From Chloroflexota bacterium (lineage in GTDB: Bacteria > Chloroflexota > Dehalococcoidia > SM23-28-2 > HRBIN24): 56,525 bases of DNA. Of this stretch, positions 1 through 8,729 are shown in pieces. A model generated the notes under the pieces. The model saw only the letters and a list, made by a program, of their open reading frames with translations. It did no database searches and had not been told where the DNA came from. Location: the NCBI GenBank assembly GCA_030550295.1, contig JAUQPQ010000003.1, positions 1-56,525 on the forward strand. Reading direction: 5' to 3'. Made by a program: the position numbers and the translations under genes. Every line of letters starts with the position of its first letter. Within the stretch, counting starts at the first letter, position 1.

Positions 1-1069
1 CGTCCAAGGCGTCATACAGCTCTGGACGGTTTACGTGGGCATGTACCCTTACAGCGTTAACATTGGCTTCCCTTAACAACTGGACGTCGCGGACGATATC
101 TTCCGGGCGGTAGTGGCCCAACCATTGGGTGGGGATGATGTTTGTGCCGCGGACAAATATAGGACGTCCGTTGAGTCGCCACTCCCCGTCCTCAGTGATG
201 CGTAGCTCCCTGATGCCGAACCTCTCCTCTAGATGGTCATAGCTGCCGTCCTCGGTGCGAAGGACAAGTCGGGCTACGTAAAGCTCTGAGAGGCCATGAT
301 CCCACGTCCACCAAAGCCTAGGGGATGACACCGGCAAAAGGAGATGCAGTCGATTCTCTCCTGGCTGGAGAAAGAGCTTTTGCCCTTGAGAGAGCACCTG
401 CTGCCTGTCTGAGAGGGGCCATATCGTCAGGTCGACCTCAGCATACTGCCTTTTAGGGCTATGGACCGATGCCTGGGCCACTACCAGGGATTCCCTCTCC
501 GAGACGGATGCAGGATGGAGGCGAAGCCAGAGGACGTGAGCCTGGGGCACGTACATGAGCTCCACCCGGTTCCAAATCCCACCCGTAGGGCCCTCTTGCC
601 CGTGCTCCAGGTTCCACCCCCCTGGGCGGCAGTCGTGATGGCTGAAAACCCCCTTTATAAGCTGCTTCCTATTAGGCCATTCCTTGCCAGGCTCCTCTTT
701 GGGGCAGTCCACCCTTACTATCAGGACGTTGCTCTGCCCTAACTCCTCACCCAAGCGGAAATGGAAAGGCTGGAAGTAGCCCTCGTGGTGCCCTAAATAT
801 GAGCCGTTAAGCCAGACGTCAGCATAATAATCCACCCCGTGAAATACCAGGTAGACCACCTGATCCCCTTCAGGAGGTGGTGCCGAAAAAGCGTGGCGGA
901 ACACTACCACTCCTGTGTAGTTGGCAAGGCCAGTAAGATGCCAATTGGATGGTACGGGCATCTTGCCCCACGGCCCCGATAGCTCCAGAGGATCGTCGTG
1001 GGGTTGAGCGGTCTGGAACTCCCACTCTCCGCCAAGGTCGATAACTCTTCTATGGTGTGCATTCTGCAT
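1..1069 (-). CDS. Glycoside hydrolase family 2 (beta-galactosidase/mannosidase-like), 3' end outside window
   Basis: The minus strand is open from an ATG at 1069 to the left edge, about 356 codons without a stop. The start MQNAHHRRVIDLGGEWEFQ is typical of GH2 enzymes. A sugar-binding jelly-roll domain covers roughly residues 8-165 (NWHLTGLANYTG, DVWLNGSYLG, GGIWNRVEL), an immunoglobulin-like sandwich about 170-270 (WTWDHG), and the TIM barrel begins near 295 (FVRGTNIIPTQW, NAVRVHAHVNRPELYDALD). The acid/base and nucleophile glutamates lie beyond the edge, so substrate cannot be told. There is no signal peptide, so a cytoplasmic exo-glycosidase is likely. It is divergent from the MFS carrier, which may import its substrate. 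Family is sure; specificity is open. Confidence 0.9.
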   Translation of the reverse strand, partial: MQNAHHRRVIDLGGEWEFQTAQPHDDPLELSGPWGKMPVPSNWHLTGLANYTGVVVFRHAFSAPPPEGDQVVYLVFHGVDYYADVWLNGSYLGHHEGYFQPFHFRLGEELGQSNVLIVRVDCPKEEPGKEWPNRKQLIKGVFSHHDCRPGGWNLEHGQEGPTGGIWNRVELMYVPQAHVLWLRLHPASVSERESLVVAQASVHSPKRQYAEVDLTIWPLSDRQQVLSQGQKLFLQPGENRLHLLLPVSSPRLWWTWDHGLSELYVARLVLRTEDGSYDHLEERFGIRELRITEDGEWRLNGRPIFVRGTNIIPTQWLGHYRPEDIVRDVQLLREANVNAVRVHAHVNRPELYDALD

Positions 1070-1080
1070 GGGGCGCCATC

Positions 1081-1109
1081 ATAATAGGGCCTTGGGTCCA
1101 GTGAGTAAA
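1081..1109 (-). promoter_or_regulatory. Putative sigma70-type promoter of the GH2 gene
   Basis: On the minus strand a -35-like TTTACT (1104-1109) is followed after 17 bases by TATTAT (1081-1086). Only 11 bases separate the -10 from the ATG at 1069, so the mRNA would be leaderless or nearly so. Confidence 0.45.
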
Positions 1110-1144
1110 GATGGGAGTTTGAACGTTGACGGCAAGCCTCGATA

Positions 1145-2353
1145 ATGGGTTACATGGTGGCCAATAAAGACGAGATAAAGCTAATAGCATACGTCAACTT
1201 GGGCCATGCTTTAGTCCATGCCCTAGAGGTCACGTACGCTGCCTTGCTTTTACGCATTCAGGCCGATCTGGGTGGCAGAGACGCCTTTATGGGGATGGTC
1301 GCTACCCTCTTTGGCTGGACTTTTGGAGCGACGGCCCTTCCGGCTGGGCTCTTGCTGGACAGATGGGGGGCACGGCGTGTCCTCTTCGTGACGTTCTTGG
1401 GGGCCTGGTCTGCAAGCCTCATGGTAGCGGGAGCTCCCAACTTGGCTGTCTTAGCCTGTGCCATGGCGGCTCTAGGCCTGGCCGTGGGCCTTTACCATCC
1501 TGCTGGCGCTACCCTTATAGCTCAGGGAGTTCAAGAGCGGGGAGTAGCGATGGGCTACCACGGGGTGGCAGGGAATGTGGGCATGGGGATATCACCGGCA
1601 TTGGTGGGGATCATAGCCGACATCTGGAGCTGGCGAGGTGCATATGCCCTACTAGCCTTTTTGGCCTTAGCCTTGGCTGGATGGGCCTTTCTTCTTCCTG
1701 TTCGCTCGATCAGTGCCTCAGCTGGTACCAGTAGCGATAGTTCCCGTTTGCACCCCGTGGGCCGTCTCTCCTGGGCCCTAGCTGCTGTCTATGTGGCCTC
1801 GGTGCTTATGGGCATGGTGTATAGGGGCACTCTCACATTCCTCCCCACCCACATTCACGAAAGGGTGAGCCCCCAGCTTAGTGGCTCGCTCACCACTCTG
1901 GTGCTACTTCTGGGAGGAGTCGGTCAGTTGGCTGGGGGGCTCCTCACCCGCTACCTGAATATGGAGTGGCTGGCGTTGGCAGTAACGGCCATCGCCCTCC
2001 CGCCATTGCTCCTGATGGGAGTAGCCGAAGGAGGGGTTGTGGCTTTTTTGGCAGCGGCGTTCATCTTCACCAACTTCGCCCATCAGCCTATCTTTAACAC
2101 CCTGATCGCTGACTACACGCCAGGCCGGTTCGTAGGGAGGAGCTTTGGCTTGGCCTTCTGGTCGACGTTCGGCATGGGGGCACTAGGAGGGGCGGTAGCC
2201 GGCGTCCTTACAGATAGGTGGGATACGGGAGTGGCCTTTTTGGGTATGGGCGCTCTCTGGGCGCTCGCCGTTGTGGCTACGTCCTTCTTACCGTTACTTG
2301 TACGACGGACGGTCGCCTCCTCGGTAGCCTCAGCCCGTCCTGATGTTCCATAA
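1145..2353 (+). CDS. Major facilitator superfamily transporter
   Basis: A 402-residue polytopic membrane protein with about 12 hydrophobic segments. The MFS signature between TM2 and TM3 is visible as GLLLDRWGARRVL. A second helix bundle follows a polar loop near residues 195-205 (SSDSSRLHPVGR). It would exchange or symport a small solute across the inner membrane. The substrate is unknown; the divergent glycosidase hints at a sugar or glycoside, and the downstream crotonase at an organic acid. The first ATG lacks a good ribosome site, so the start could be a few codons off. A strong SD for the next gene lies directly after its stop. Confidence 0.85.
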   Translation: MGYMVANKDEIKLIAYVNLGHALVHALEVTYAALLLRIQADLGGRDAFMGMVATLFGWTFGATALPAGLLLDRWGARRVLFVTFLGAWSASLMVAGAPNLAVLACAMAALGLAVGLYHPAGATLIAQGVQERGVAMGYHGVAGNVGMGISPALVGIIADIWSWRGAYALLAFLALALAGWAFLLPVRSISASAGTSSDSSRLHPVGRLSWALAAVYVASVLMGMVYRGTLTFLPTHIHERVSPQLSGSLTTLVLLLGGVGQLAGGLLTRYLNMEWLALAVTAIALPPLLLMGVAEGGVVAFLAAAFIFTNFAHQPIFNTLIADYTPGRFVGRSFGLAFWSTFGMGALGGAVAGVLTDRWDTGVAFLGMGALWALAVVATSFLPLLVRRTVASSVASARPDVP

Positions 2354-2374
2354 TCCTGGCAGGAGGTGATGGCG

Positions 2375-3178
2375 ATGGAATGGAAAGAAATTCTATACGA
2401 GAAGGGGGACGATGGCATAGCCATCATAACCCTAAACCGACCTGAGCGCCTCAACGCCTTTACCCGCACCATGTTGGACGAATGGTATGCGGCCCTCCAA
2501 GATGCCCACCTGGACCCGGCGGTAAAGGTGATCATAGTGACGGGCGCAGGAAGGGCCTTCTGTGCGGGAGTGGACTTGAGCACAGGTACCTCAGGGCTTA
2601 TGGACCCCAATCGCACTTTGGTGGAAAACCGGAACTTCTTGCGCGACACGGTGCAGCGAATCCCCCGTCTGGTTGCCCACTTGGACAAGCCCTACATAGC
2701 GGCAGTCAATGGCCCGGCTATGGGGGCGGGGATGGATATGGCCTCCATGGCCGATATCCGCTTCGCCTCGGAGAATGCTCGTTTCGGCATGACGTATGTG
2801 CGAGTGGGTCTCATCCCTGGCGACGGGGGCTGTTGGTACCTGCCGCGCATCGTGGGGATGGCCAAAGCCTTGGAGCTTATCTGGACCGGCGACATTATCG
2901 ATGCCCAAGAGGCGTTGCACATCGGCTACGTGAGCAAGGTGCTGCCACCGGACGAACTGATGCCCTACACTTTGGACTTCGCACGCCGCCTAGCACAGGG
3001 GCCTTCAGTGGCGATACAGCTTTCTAAACGCCTGGCCTATCGAGGCCTTCATATAGATGTTGATGCGGCCCTAGAGGAGGCCCAGGATGCTATGGTCATC
3101 GTCCAGATGACGGAAGATGCTCGCGAGGGGCCCCGTGCCTTTCGTGAGAAGAGGCCGCCCCAGTTCAAGGGGCGCTAA
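2375..3178 (+). CDS. Enoyl-CoA hydratase/isomerase family protein (crotonase fold)
   Basis: A 267-residue crotonase. ATG 2375 is chosen because AGGAGG at 2361-2366 sits 8 bases upstream; in-frame GTG 2366 and ATG 2369 are too close to it. The oxyanion-hole region reads AGRAFCAGVDLS and AAVNGPAMGAGMDMA. Aligned with rat enoyl-CoA hydratase, Glu144 is replaced by Asp (GAGMD) and Glu164 by Tyr (FGMTYVRVG), so ordinary hydration of crotonyl-CoA is unlikely. Isomerase, thioesterase or hydrolase chemistry is possible. It follows the MFS gene by about 20 bases and ends in a 4-base convergent overlap with the CapA-like gene. Confidence 0.85.
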   Translation: MEWKEILYEKGDDGIAIITLNRPERLNAFTRTMLDEWYAALQDAHLDPAVKVIIVTGAGRAFCAGVDLSTGTSGLMDPNRTLVENRNFLRDTVQRIPRLVAHLDKPYIAAVNGPAMGAGMDMASMADIRFASENARFGMTYVRVGLIPGDGGCWYLPRIVGMAKALELIWTGDIIDAQEALHIGYVSKVLPPDELMPYTLDFARRLAQGPSVAIQLSKRLAYRGLHIDVDAALEEAQDAMVIVQMTEDAREGPRAFREKRPPQFKGR

Positions 3179-4296
3179 GGGGCAGTGCCCAGACGCTGCG
3201 CCAGGGCCTCGCTGGCCCTACGCATCCTTTCTAGTACAGCCTTCGCCTCCTCCCCTTCCAAGGGATAAGGCCGAGCATAGTTCTCGATAATGATGGGCGA
3301 GAACTCGACCTTCACTAGCTGGCGGTCATAGAAGGTATAACGGCCTATGACCCCCACGCGCGTCTCATAGCTCCACATCTGGTCGAATATGAAATTGCCG
3401 TGGGCGTAAACGATGAGCTTACCCTTGTACACCTCCGCTGCCTGCACCCAGTGGGGATGGTTGCCGAGCACCAAGTCGGCCCCAGCCTCTACCGCTAGGT
3501 GTGCTATATCTATGGGGTTGTCTGGGGCGATGCCTGGGGCTGGCTCGGGTATATCCACGTACTCCATCCCCCAGTGGAACGCCACCACTACTACATCGGC
3601 CTGCTGCCTAAGGGAAGATAGCGTCTCCTTAATAAGATCTCGGTCAAAGTATTCTCCTACTCCGTTGAAAGCCACGATGCCGAACCGGAGTCCCCGCACG
3701 TCTATGATGGCAGGGTGCCAGCGGTCGGCCCAGGCCAAATTGTGGGCTTCCAAGAGCGCCTTAGTTCTGGCGATAGCCTGAGGGCCGTAGTCGCCTATGT
3801 GGTTGTTCTCTAAGGTGACCACATCGGTCCCGAGGGCTTTCAAGGCCTCCACAAATCCGGGCCGGCTGCAAAACACGTATCCTGAGGCGTGGTAGGGGCA
3901 CTCCTCGATGAGGGGCGTTTCCATGTTCACGACCGTTATGTCAGCGTCACGGGTGAGGTGCGCCACGTCTCGCACCGTATACAAGAAGTCGTCGCCCCGC
4001 TGCCGAATGACCACATCGACCATGCGCCCCGGCACGACGTCTCCCGTGGCGACTAGCACTCGCACCTTGGACGGATCCATATATACCGAGCCAGAGGTTG
4101 AGGGCGTAAATACGTCACGTATGGATGCGATGGCTGGAGGGGGTGGGAGAGTGGGCGTTACTGTCGGTGTGGATGCAGGGGTATGAGCAACCGTCTGCCA
4201 ATGCACTATTGGGCGACCCTCCGCTTTGCAGGCCATGGCCACCGCTACCAAGAAGCCGGCGAGTAACCAGAGTGGTCTCGGCCTTTGTGGCCCCAT
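3175..4296 (-). CDS. CapA-family metallophosphatase-like lipoprotein (PGA_cap)
   Basis: A 373-residue protein with a lipoprotein signal (LLAGFLVAVAMAC, lipobox Cys at 23) and a Pro/Thr-rich linker to about residue 55. The PGA_cap domain follows: VATGDVVPGR, VVNMETPL, LENNHIGDYG, AFHWGMEY, VLGNHPHW and YAHGNFIFDQ. These are the conserved metallophosphatase-like blocks of poly-gamma-glutamate CapA proteins. It is probably anchored on the outer face of the cytoplasmic membrane. No capB or capC lies nearby, so poly-glutamate synthesis is not supported; many stand-alone CapA proteins have no known role. The stop overlaps that of the crotonase by 4 bases. Confidence 0.85.
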   Translation of the reverse strand: MGPQRPRPLWLLAGFLVAVAMACKAEGRPIVHWQTVAHTPASTPTVTPTLPPPPAIASIRDVFTPSTSGSVYMDPSKVRVLVATGDVVPGRMVDVVIRQRGDDFLYTVRDVAHLTRDADITVVNMETPLIEECPYHASGYVFCSRPGFVEALKALGTDVVTLENNHIGDYGPQAIARTKALLEAHNLAWADRWHPAIIDVRGLRFGIVAFNGVGEYFDRDLIKETLSSLRQQADVVVVAFHWGMEYVDIPEPAPGIAPDNPIDIAHLAVEAGADLVLGNHPHWVQAAEVYKGKLIVYAHGNFIFDQMWSYETRVGVIGRYTFYDRQLVKVEFSPIIIENYARPYPLEGEEAKAVLERMRRASEALAQRLGTAP

Positions 4297-4367
4297 CGTT
4301 GGATCAATTGTATACTACAGCTGAACTATGGTGGCGCTGGTATCTAAGCCGTCGGGGGGGTAAGGTC

Positions 4368-5555
4368 ATGGACTTCAGATTTTCGCCCGAGGACGAGGCC
4401 TTCAGGCAAGAGGTGAGGGAGTTCTTGCAGCGGGAGTGGCCACAAGATGAGATAGGCGGGGCGGAAAGCCCTTTGGGTTATGGTGGTGGTCGCGGTCTGG
4501 AAGATATCAAGGCCTTGCAGAAGAAGTTGGCCCAAAAGGGCTGGTTAACCATGGCCTGGCCCAAAGAGTACGGTGGCCAGGGAGCAAGCATCTGGCGCCA
4601 AGTTATCTACAATGAAGAGATGGCCTATCATCGTGCCCCTCAGCAGCTGGGAGTGGGGCCAGACAGAGTAGGGCCCACCATTATGATCTACGGGACGGAG
4701 GATCAGAAGGCCCAGTTCTTGCCACCCATCGCTAAGGCAGAGGTGATCTGGTGTCAGGGTTTCAGCGAGCCTGGGGCAGGGTCAGACTTGGCCTCCCTCC
4801 AGACCACAGCAGTGCTGGAAGGGGACTATTTCGTCATTAATGGGCAAAAGATCTGGACTTCCTTGGCCCATGTGGCTGACTGGATGATCTTGCTGGCCCG
4901 GACCGACCCTGACGCCCCTAAGCACAAGGGGATCTCTTATTTCCTGGTGGATATGAAAACCACGGGGATTACCGTTCGCCCCCTTTACGATATCACGGGG
5001 CGACATGCCTTTAACCAAGTGTTCTTTGACAATGTGCGCGTCCCCAAGTCTCACTTGGTGGGTGAGCTGAATCGGGGATGGTATGTGGCAGCAGCCACCC
5101 TGGACTTTGAACGTTCAGGGATAAACAGGGTCATGGCGGGCATCCGCAGTTACGAGGAGTTGGTGGAATACAGCAAGGAGACCCGTGTGGGCAGCCGTCC
5201 CCTCATCAGCCTACCCAACGTGCGGCATAAGCTGGCCGAGCTAAAGATCGAGTTTGAGGTGGGGCGTATGCTGGCATACAGGGTGGCCTCTATTCAGGCG
5301 GCCGGCCGCATACCTAACCAAGAGGCCTCCGTAAGCAAGCTATTTGGGTCTGAGCTACAGCAGAGGTTGGCGGCGGCTGGAATAAGCATTTTGGGGCTAG
5401 GTGGCGCCCTGAGGCCTGGGAGCAAATGGGCCCCCCTGGCCGGGCGCATCGCTGACTACTATTTAGCTGCAGTGGCTACCACCATCGCTGCTGGCACCTC
5501 TGAGATTATGCGCAACATCATAGCTATCCGGGGCCTAGGCTTGCCCAGGGGGTAG
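4368..5555 (+). CDS. Acyl-CoA dehydrogenase
   Basis: A 395-residue flavin dehydrogenase. ATG 4368 is chosen because MDFRFSPEDEAFRQEVREF is the usual N-terminus of this family; the reading frame stays open for 81 codons upstream but that part resembles nothing. FAD and substrate motifs are present: WCQGFSEPGAGSDLASLQT, INGQKIWTSLAHVADW, TGITVRPLYDITG, FDNVRVPKSHLVGELNRGW. The C-terminal block AAGTSEIMRNIIAIRGLGL is typical. It matches the steroid or branched-chain FadE-like branch, which usually works on CoA esters other than straight chains. The substrate cannot be fixed. Confidence 0.9.
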   Translation: MDFRFSPEDEAFRQEVREFLQREWPQDEIGGAESPLGYGGGRGLEDIKALQKKLAQKGWLTMAWPKEYGGQGASIWRQVIYNEEMAYHRAPQQLGVGPDRVGPTIMIYGTEDQKAQFLPPIAKAEVIWCQGFSEPGAGSDLASLQTTAVLEGDYFVINGQKIWTSLAHVADWMILLARTDPDAPKHKGISYFLVDMKTTGITVRPLYDITGRHAFNQVFFDNVRVPKSHLVGELNRGWYVAAATLDFERSGINRVMAGIRSYEELVEYSKETRVGSRPLISLPNVRHKLAELKIEFEVGRMLAYRVASIQAAGRIPNQEASVSKLFGSELQQRLAAAGISILGLGGALRPGSKWAPLAGRIADYYLAAVATTIAAGTSEIMRNIIAIRGLGLPRG

Positions 5556-5596
5556 GACCCTCTCCCCAGTCTCTTGCCGGCCTCTGGGTCAGCTCC

Positions 5597-6313
5597 ATGG
5601 CGAAAAACAGGAGAGGATTGACATCGCAGCCTCTTGGTGACCCCATCATCGCATACTTCCGAGACGCCTTTCTCATAGGGGCTGGGGCTACCCACTTGTA
5701 CCTGGTGCGCCATGCTCAATCTATGAGCAATACAGGGGAAGCGAACATTTATGATGATCCTCCCCTGACAGAGGTAGGTATAGAGCAGGCCCGGCGCCTG
5801 GCCAAGCGTCTGAGCTACCAGAGCATTACGGCCATCTACTCTAGCCCCCTTAAGAGGGCCCTTCAGACCGCTCAAATAGTGGCGGAGGCCCTTAGCTTGT
5901 CCGTCCAAGTGGACGAGGGGCTGCGAGAGGTGATCATGGGCAGCCCCACTACCGATGTAAGGAGCCTTATAGGGCCGGAGGCGCTAGAGGCAGCGCGACG
6001 TATCGCTAAGACGTTGCGGTGGGATGCCTTTCCTGGCTCAGAGGGGAGCAGATCCGCCCGCAAGCGAGTAAGGACGGCAATTGACGCCATAGCGCGTAGG
6101 CATCCCAGGGGGCGCATAGTCCTTGTAACCCACGCAGGTGTTATCCAAACGTACGTGAGTATAGTCCTAGGCATAAACAAAGACTTCTTGTTCTATCCCT
6201 TCAACGCGGGCATCACATCGATCAGGGTCAAGGGTCGGCGCCGCGTGCTATGGCGCCTCAACGATGTAGCCCACCTAGACGGCCTTCCCTCCGGCTTTGG
6301 TGGCATATCCTAA
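5597..6313 (+). CDS. Histidine phosphatase family protein (phosphoglycerate mutase-like)
   Basis: A 238-residue member of the histidine phosphatase superfamily. The catalytic block is YLVRHAQSMSN near residue 36, where His is phosphorylated. YSSPLKRALQTAQ supplies the second phosphate-binding Arg, LREVIMG an acidic residue, and VLVTHAGVIQTY the second catalytic His. The 30 residues before LVRHA are unusual for the family, and a later start is possible, but no in-frame codon there has a clear SD. Substrates range widely (phosphoglycerate, alpha-ribazole phosphate, others). It overlaps the next, convergent gene by 4 bases. Confidence 0.85.
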   Translation: MAKNRRGLTSQPLGDPIIAYFRDAFLIGAGATHLYLVRHAQSMSNTGEANIYDDPPLTEVGIEQARRLAKRLSYQSITAIYSSPLKRALQTAQIVAEALSLSVQVDEGLREVIMGSPTTDVRSLIGPEALEAARRIAKTLRWDAFPGSEGSRSARKRVRTAIDAIARRHPRGRIVLVTHAGVIQTYVSIVLGINKDFLFYPFNAGITSIRVKGRRRVLWRLNDVAHLDGLPSGFGGIS

Positions 6314-7440
6314 AGCAGCCGCCTAACGTCGGTCTTTTCGTAACGTCGCAGCTTCTCCTCGTCTAGCTGGATGCCAAGCCCAGGGCCCTGTGGGACGTGC
6401 ACATAGCCCTGTTGGTCCACCTGGAGGGGTTCAGTAAGCATGAAGTCGCGGATCTCAGGCGTCCAGCACGGAGGTTCTAGAGGGAACTCAAGGAAAGTCA
6501 CTCCTCCTGCCGCTGCCACGTGCATGTTGGCCACCAGGCCTATCCCGTTGGTCCAAGTGTGGGGCGTAAACTCCCGTTTGGCCTGCCTGATCATGAAGGC
6601 GAGGCGGTGGCACGTCCAGATGCCCCCTACGAAGGTGCAATCGGGCTGGTAGACGTCAAGGGAATTATGTTCTAGGTAAGCTGATATCTCCTCTGGGCCG
6701 CGGGCCAGTTCGCCCCCAGCGAGGCGTAGCGAGTTCAAATGTGACCTGAGCTCGGCCAGGCCGTGGTAGTCGAAGGCGTCAAGGGGCTCCTCTAGCCAGT
6801 ACACTCCCATGGCCTCCAGCTCTTTGGCTACCCATATAGCAGTGCGTAAGTCCCACCGGTGCGGCTGCTGATCAGGGGCGATGCGCCATCCCCAGTTAGC
6901 GTCCACCATGATGGTCATGGAATCGCCCACAGAGGTGCGCACCGCCTCCAGCACCTTTAAGTCTTCCCTGGGATCGGCCGAGTGGAAGCGGAGCTTGATG
7001 GCGCGGAACCCAAGAGCTTGGAACTCTTGTACCACGTCCACCCTCTCAGCTGCTGGCCGTAGCTCAGCAGTAGAGGCGTAGGCCAAAAGCCGGGGCTCGC
7101 CACCTCCTAGTAGGCGGTAGATGGGCTCTCCCAAGGCCTTCCCCACGATGTCCCACAGGGCTACCTCCAAAGCCCAAGGCCTACCCACGAAGAAAGAGAA
7201 TGACCGCAGGTTCTCCACGTGACGCACGATGTCCATGGGGTCTTGTCCCACGAGGAGGGCCCCGGCTACGTCCCAGCGCACCGGCACACCCCCTGAGCCT
7301 ACCCCCACAATCCCTTCGTCTGTGTGGACTTCTACCACATGCACTCGGGCGACATGGCTTGGGAAAGGCTGCCAGGTGGGGTGGAAGGCTCGAGGCAGGG
7401 GGAACTCGAAGACCCTAGTCTTTACTTCTGTGACCTTCAC
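6310..7440 (-). CDS. Mandelate racemase/muconate lactonizing enzyme family (enolase superfamily)
   Basis: About 376 residues. GTG 7440 is preferred because GGGAGG lies just upstream; an in-frame GTG at 7458 has no SD. The capping domain starts VKVTEVKTRVFEFPL. The barrel shows the general-base Lys region IKLRFHSADP, metal ligands in VDANWGW, WLEEPLDAF and AGGELARG, and a late His in PHTWTNG, as in the mandelate racemase subgroup. The reaction would be abstraction of an alpha-proton of a carboxylate, often acid-sugar dehydration. With a GH2 enzyme nearby, a sugar-acid dehydratase is plausible but not proven. Confidence 0.85.
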   Translation of the reverse strand: MKVTEVKTRVFEFPLPRAFHPTWQPFPSHVARVHVVEVHTDEGIVGVGSGGVPVRWDVAGALLVGQDPMDIVRHVENLRSFSFFVGRPWALEVALWDIVGKALGEPIYRLLGGGEPRLLAYASTAELRPAAERVDVVQEFQALGFRAIKLRFHSADPREDLKVLEAVRTSVGDSMTIMVDANWGWRIAPDQQPHRWDLRTAIWVAKELEAMGVYWLEEPLDAFDYHGLAELRSHLNSLRLAGGELARGPEEISAYLEHNSLDVYQPDCTFVGGIWTCHRLAFMIRQAKREFTPHTWTNGIGLVANMHVAAAGGVTFLEFPLEPPCWTPEIRDFMLTEPLQVDQQGYVHVPQGPGLGIQLDEEKLRRYEKTDVRRLL

Positions 7441-7535
7441 TGCACCTCCCTGAATCACAGGCCGTTAACTTTAGTAGGCACTTGCTATTCTAAGCGATCC
7501 ACAAGTAATCTGTGGAAGGCAAATGGAGGTGTGCC

Positions 7536-8729
7536 ATGCCTGGCCCGTTGGAAGGGATAAGGGTTCTGGATTTCACCATCGCTCAGCAGGGGCCCTATGC
7601 CACTCTTTTGCTATCCCACATGGGAGCTGAGGTAATTAAGGTAGAGATCCCTGGCCGGGGCGACGTCACCCGGGAGATAGCCCGCGATCGCCGTACCAGG
7701 CTGAGCTACTGCTTTTTGGCTCTCAACCTAGGGAAAAAGAGTGTGACCATCAACTTGAAAAGCGCTAAAGGGCGGCAGCTGGTTCTAGACCTAGTCCAGC
7801 ATTGCGACGTGGTGGTGGAGAACTTCAACCCTGGCGTCATGGAACGGCTGGGGCTAAGTTATGAAACGCTGCGAGCGGTCAACCCGAGGATTATATACGC
7901 CAGTGCATCGGCCTTTGGCACGAAAGGCCCTTGGGGGAAACTCCCCGGGGTAGACCTGTTGGCCCAGGCGATGGGTGGCCTCATGAGCGTTACTGGGTAC
8001 CCAGGAGAGCCTCCCCACCCAGTGGGGGCAGCCGTAGCCGACCACATTGGCGCAGTCACTTTGGCCCTAGGGGTGGTAGCTGCCCTTGTGGCCAGGGAGC
8101 ATACTGGTCAGGGGCAAAAGGTGGAGACGTCCCTCCTAGGAAGCATCATGGCTGCCCAGTCTTGGGAGATCGCCTATTACCTTAACAGTGGGGAATCGCC
8201 TTCAAAGGCGGGGAGGGGCCATAGCCTAGTCCCCCATATTTACGGCGTCTATAGGACGGCCGACGGTTTTCTAGCCATAGGGACGGTGCCTATAGAGCAG
8301 TGGGAGCAGTTCTGTCAGGCCATCGGACTGCCCCACCTGGCCTCAGACCCACGCTTTGCGCGGTTAGGGGAACGTCTACGTCGGTTAGAAGAGCTGCGTC
8401 CTATCCTGGACGACCACTTCTCCCAGCGCCCTACCGAAGAATGGGTAGCGTGTCTTCGGGCCATTGATATCCCGGCTGGCCCAGTGCTGGACTACATCGA
8501 AATGGCTAAAGAGGAACAGGTTCACGCCAACAGGTACCTGGTGCAGATAGAGCACCCGAGGGCGGGGGAGGTAACGGTGGTCAACGTGCCCATACAGTTT
8601 TCGGCTACCCCTGGCTCCATAAAGGGGCCAGAGCCAGAGCTAGGCCAACACACTGAGGAAGTGCTAAGCATCTACCTGGGCCTGTCTGCTGAAGAGATAG
8701 CAACCCTCCGGGCCGATGGCGTTATCTAA
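7536..8729 (+). CDS. Family III CoA-transferase (CaiB/BaiF/Frc type)
   Basis: A 397-residue CoA-transferase. ATG 7536 has GGAGG at 7525-7529; an in-frame GTG at 7512 adds 8 unlikely residues. The family landmarks are GIRVLDFT, LLSHMGAEVIKVE, GDVTRE, NLGKKSVTINLK, VVENFNPGVMERLGL, the glycine loop GGLMSVTGYPGEPP and the catalytic-Asp region AVADHIGAVTLA. Members move CoA between a CoA thioester and a carboxylic acid such as oxalate, carnitine, mesaconate or an aromatic acid. It is convergent, with a 4-base overlap, to a second family III member, so a heteromeric or paired function is conceivable. Confidence 0.93.
   Translation: MPGPLEGIRVLDFTIAQQGPYATLLLSHMGAEVIKVEIPGRGDVTREIARDRRTRLSYCFLALNLGKKSVTINLKSAKGRQLVLDLVQHCDVVVENFNPGVMERLGLSYETLRAVNPRIIYASASAFGTKGPWGKLPGVDLLAQAMGGLMSVTGYPGEPPHPVGAAVADHIGAVTLALGVVAALVAREHTGQGQKVETSLLGSIMAAQSWEIAYYLNSGESPSKAGRGHSLVPHIYGVYRTADGFLAIGTVPIEQWEQFCQAIGLPHLASDPRFARLGERLRRLEELRPILDDHFSQRPTEEWVACLRAIDIPAGPVLDYIEMAKEEQVHANRYLVQIEHPRAGEVTVVNVPIQFSATPGSIKGPEPELGQHTEEVLSIYLGLSAEEIATLRADGVI

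Noticed and set aside
461..742. Plus-strand open frame of 93 codons
   Set aside because: It lies opposite the GH2 gene, whose translation shows clear family motifs; this frame resembles no protein.
1125..1145. TTGACG upstream of the MFS gene as a -35 box
   Set aside because: Only about 14 bases separate it from the start codon, leaving no room for a -10.
3175..4296. Poly-gamma-glutamate capsule synthesis locus
   Set aside because: Only a CapA-like protein is present; capB, capC and capE are absent and the neighbours are unrelated.
4125..4367. 81-codon upstream extension of the acyl-CoA dehydrogenase
   Set aside because: It runs antisense through the CapA-like gene start and has no family similarity; the normal N-terminus begins at 4368.
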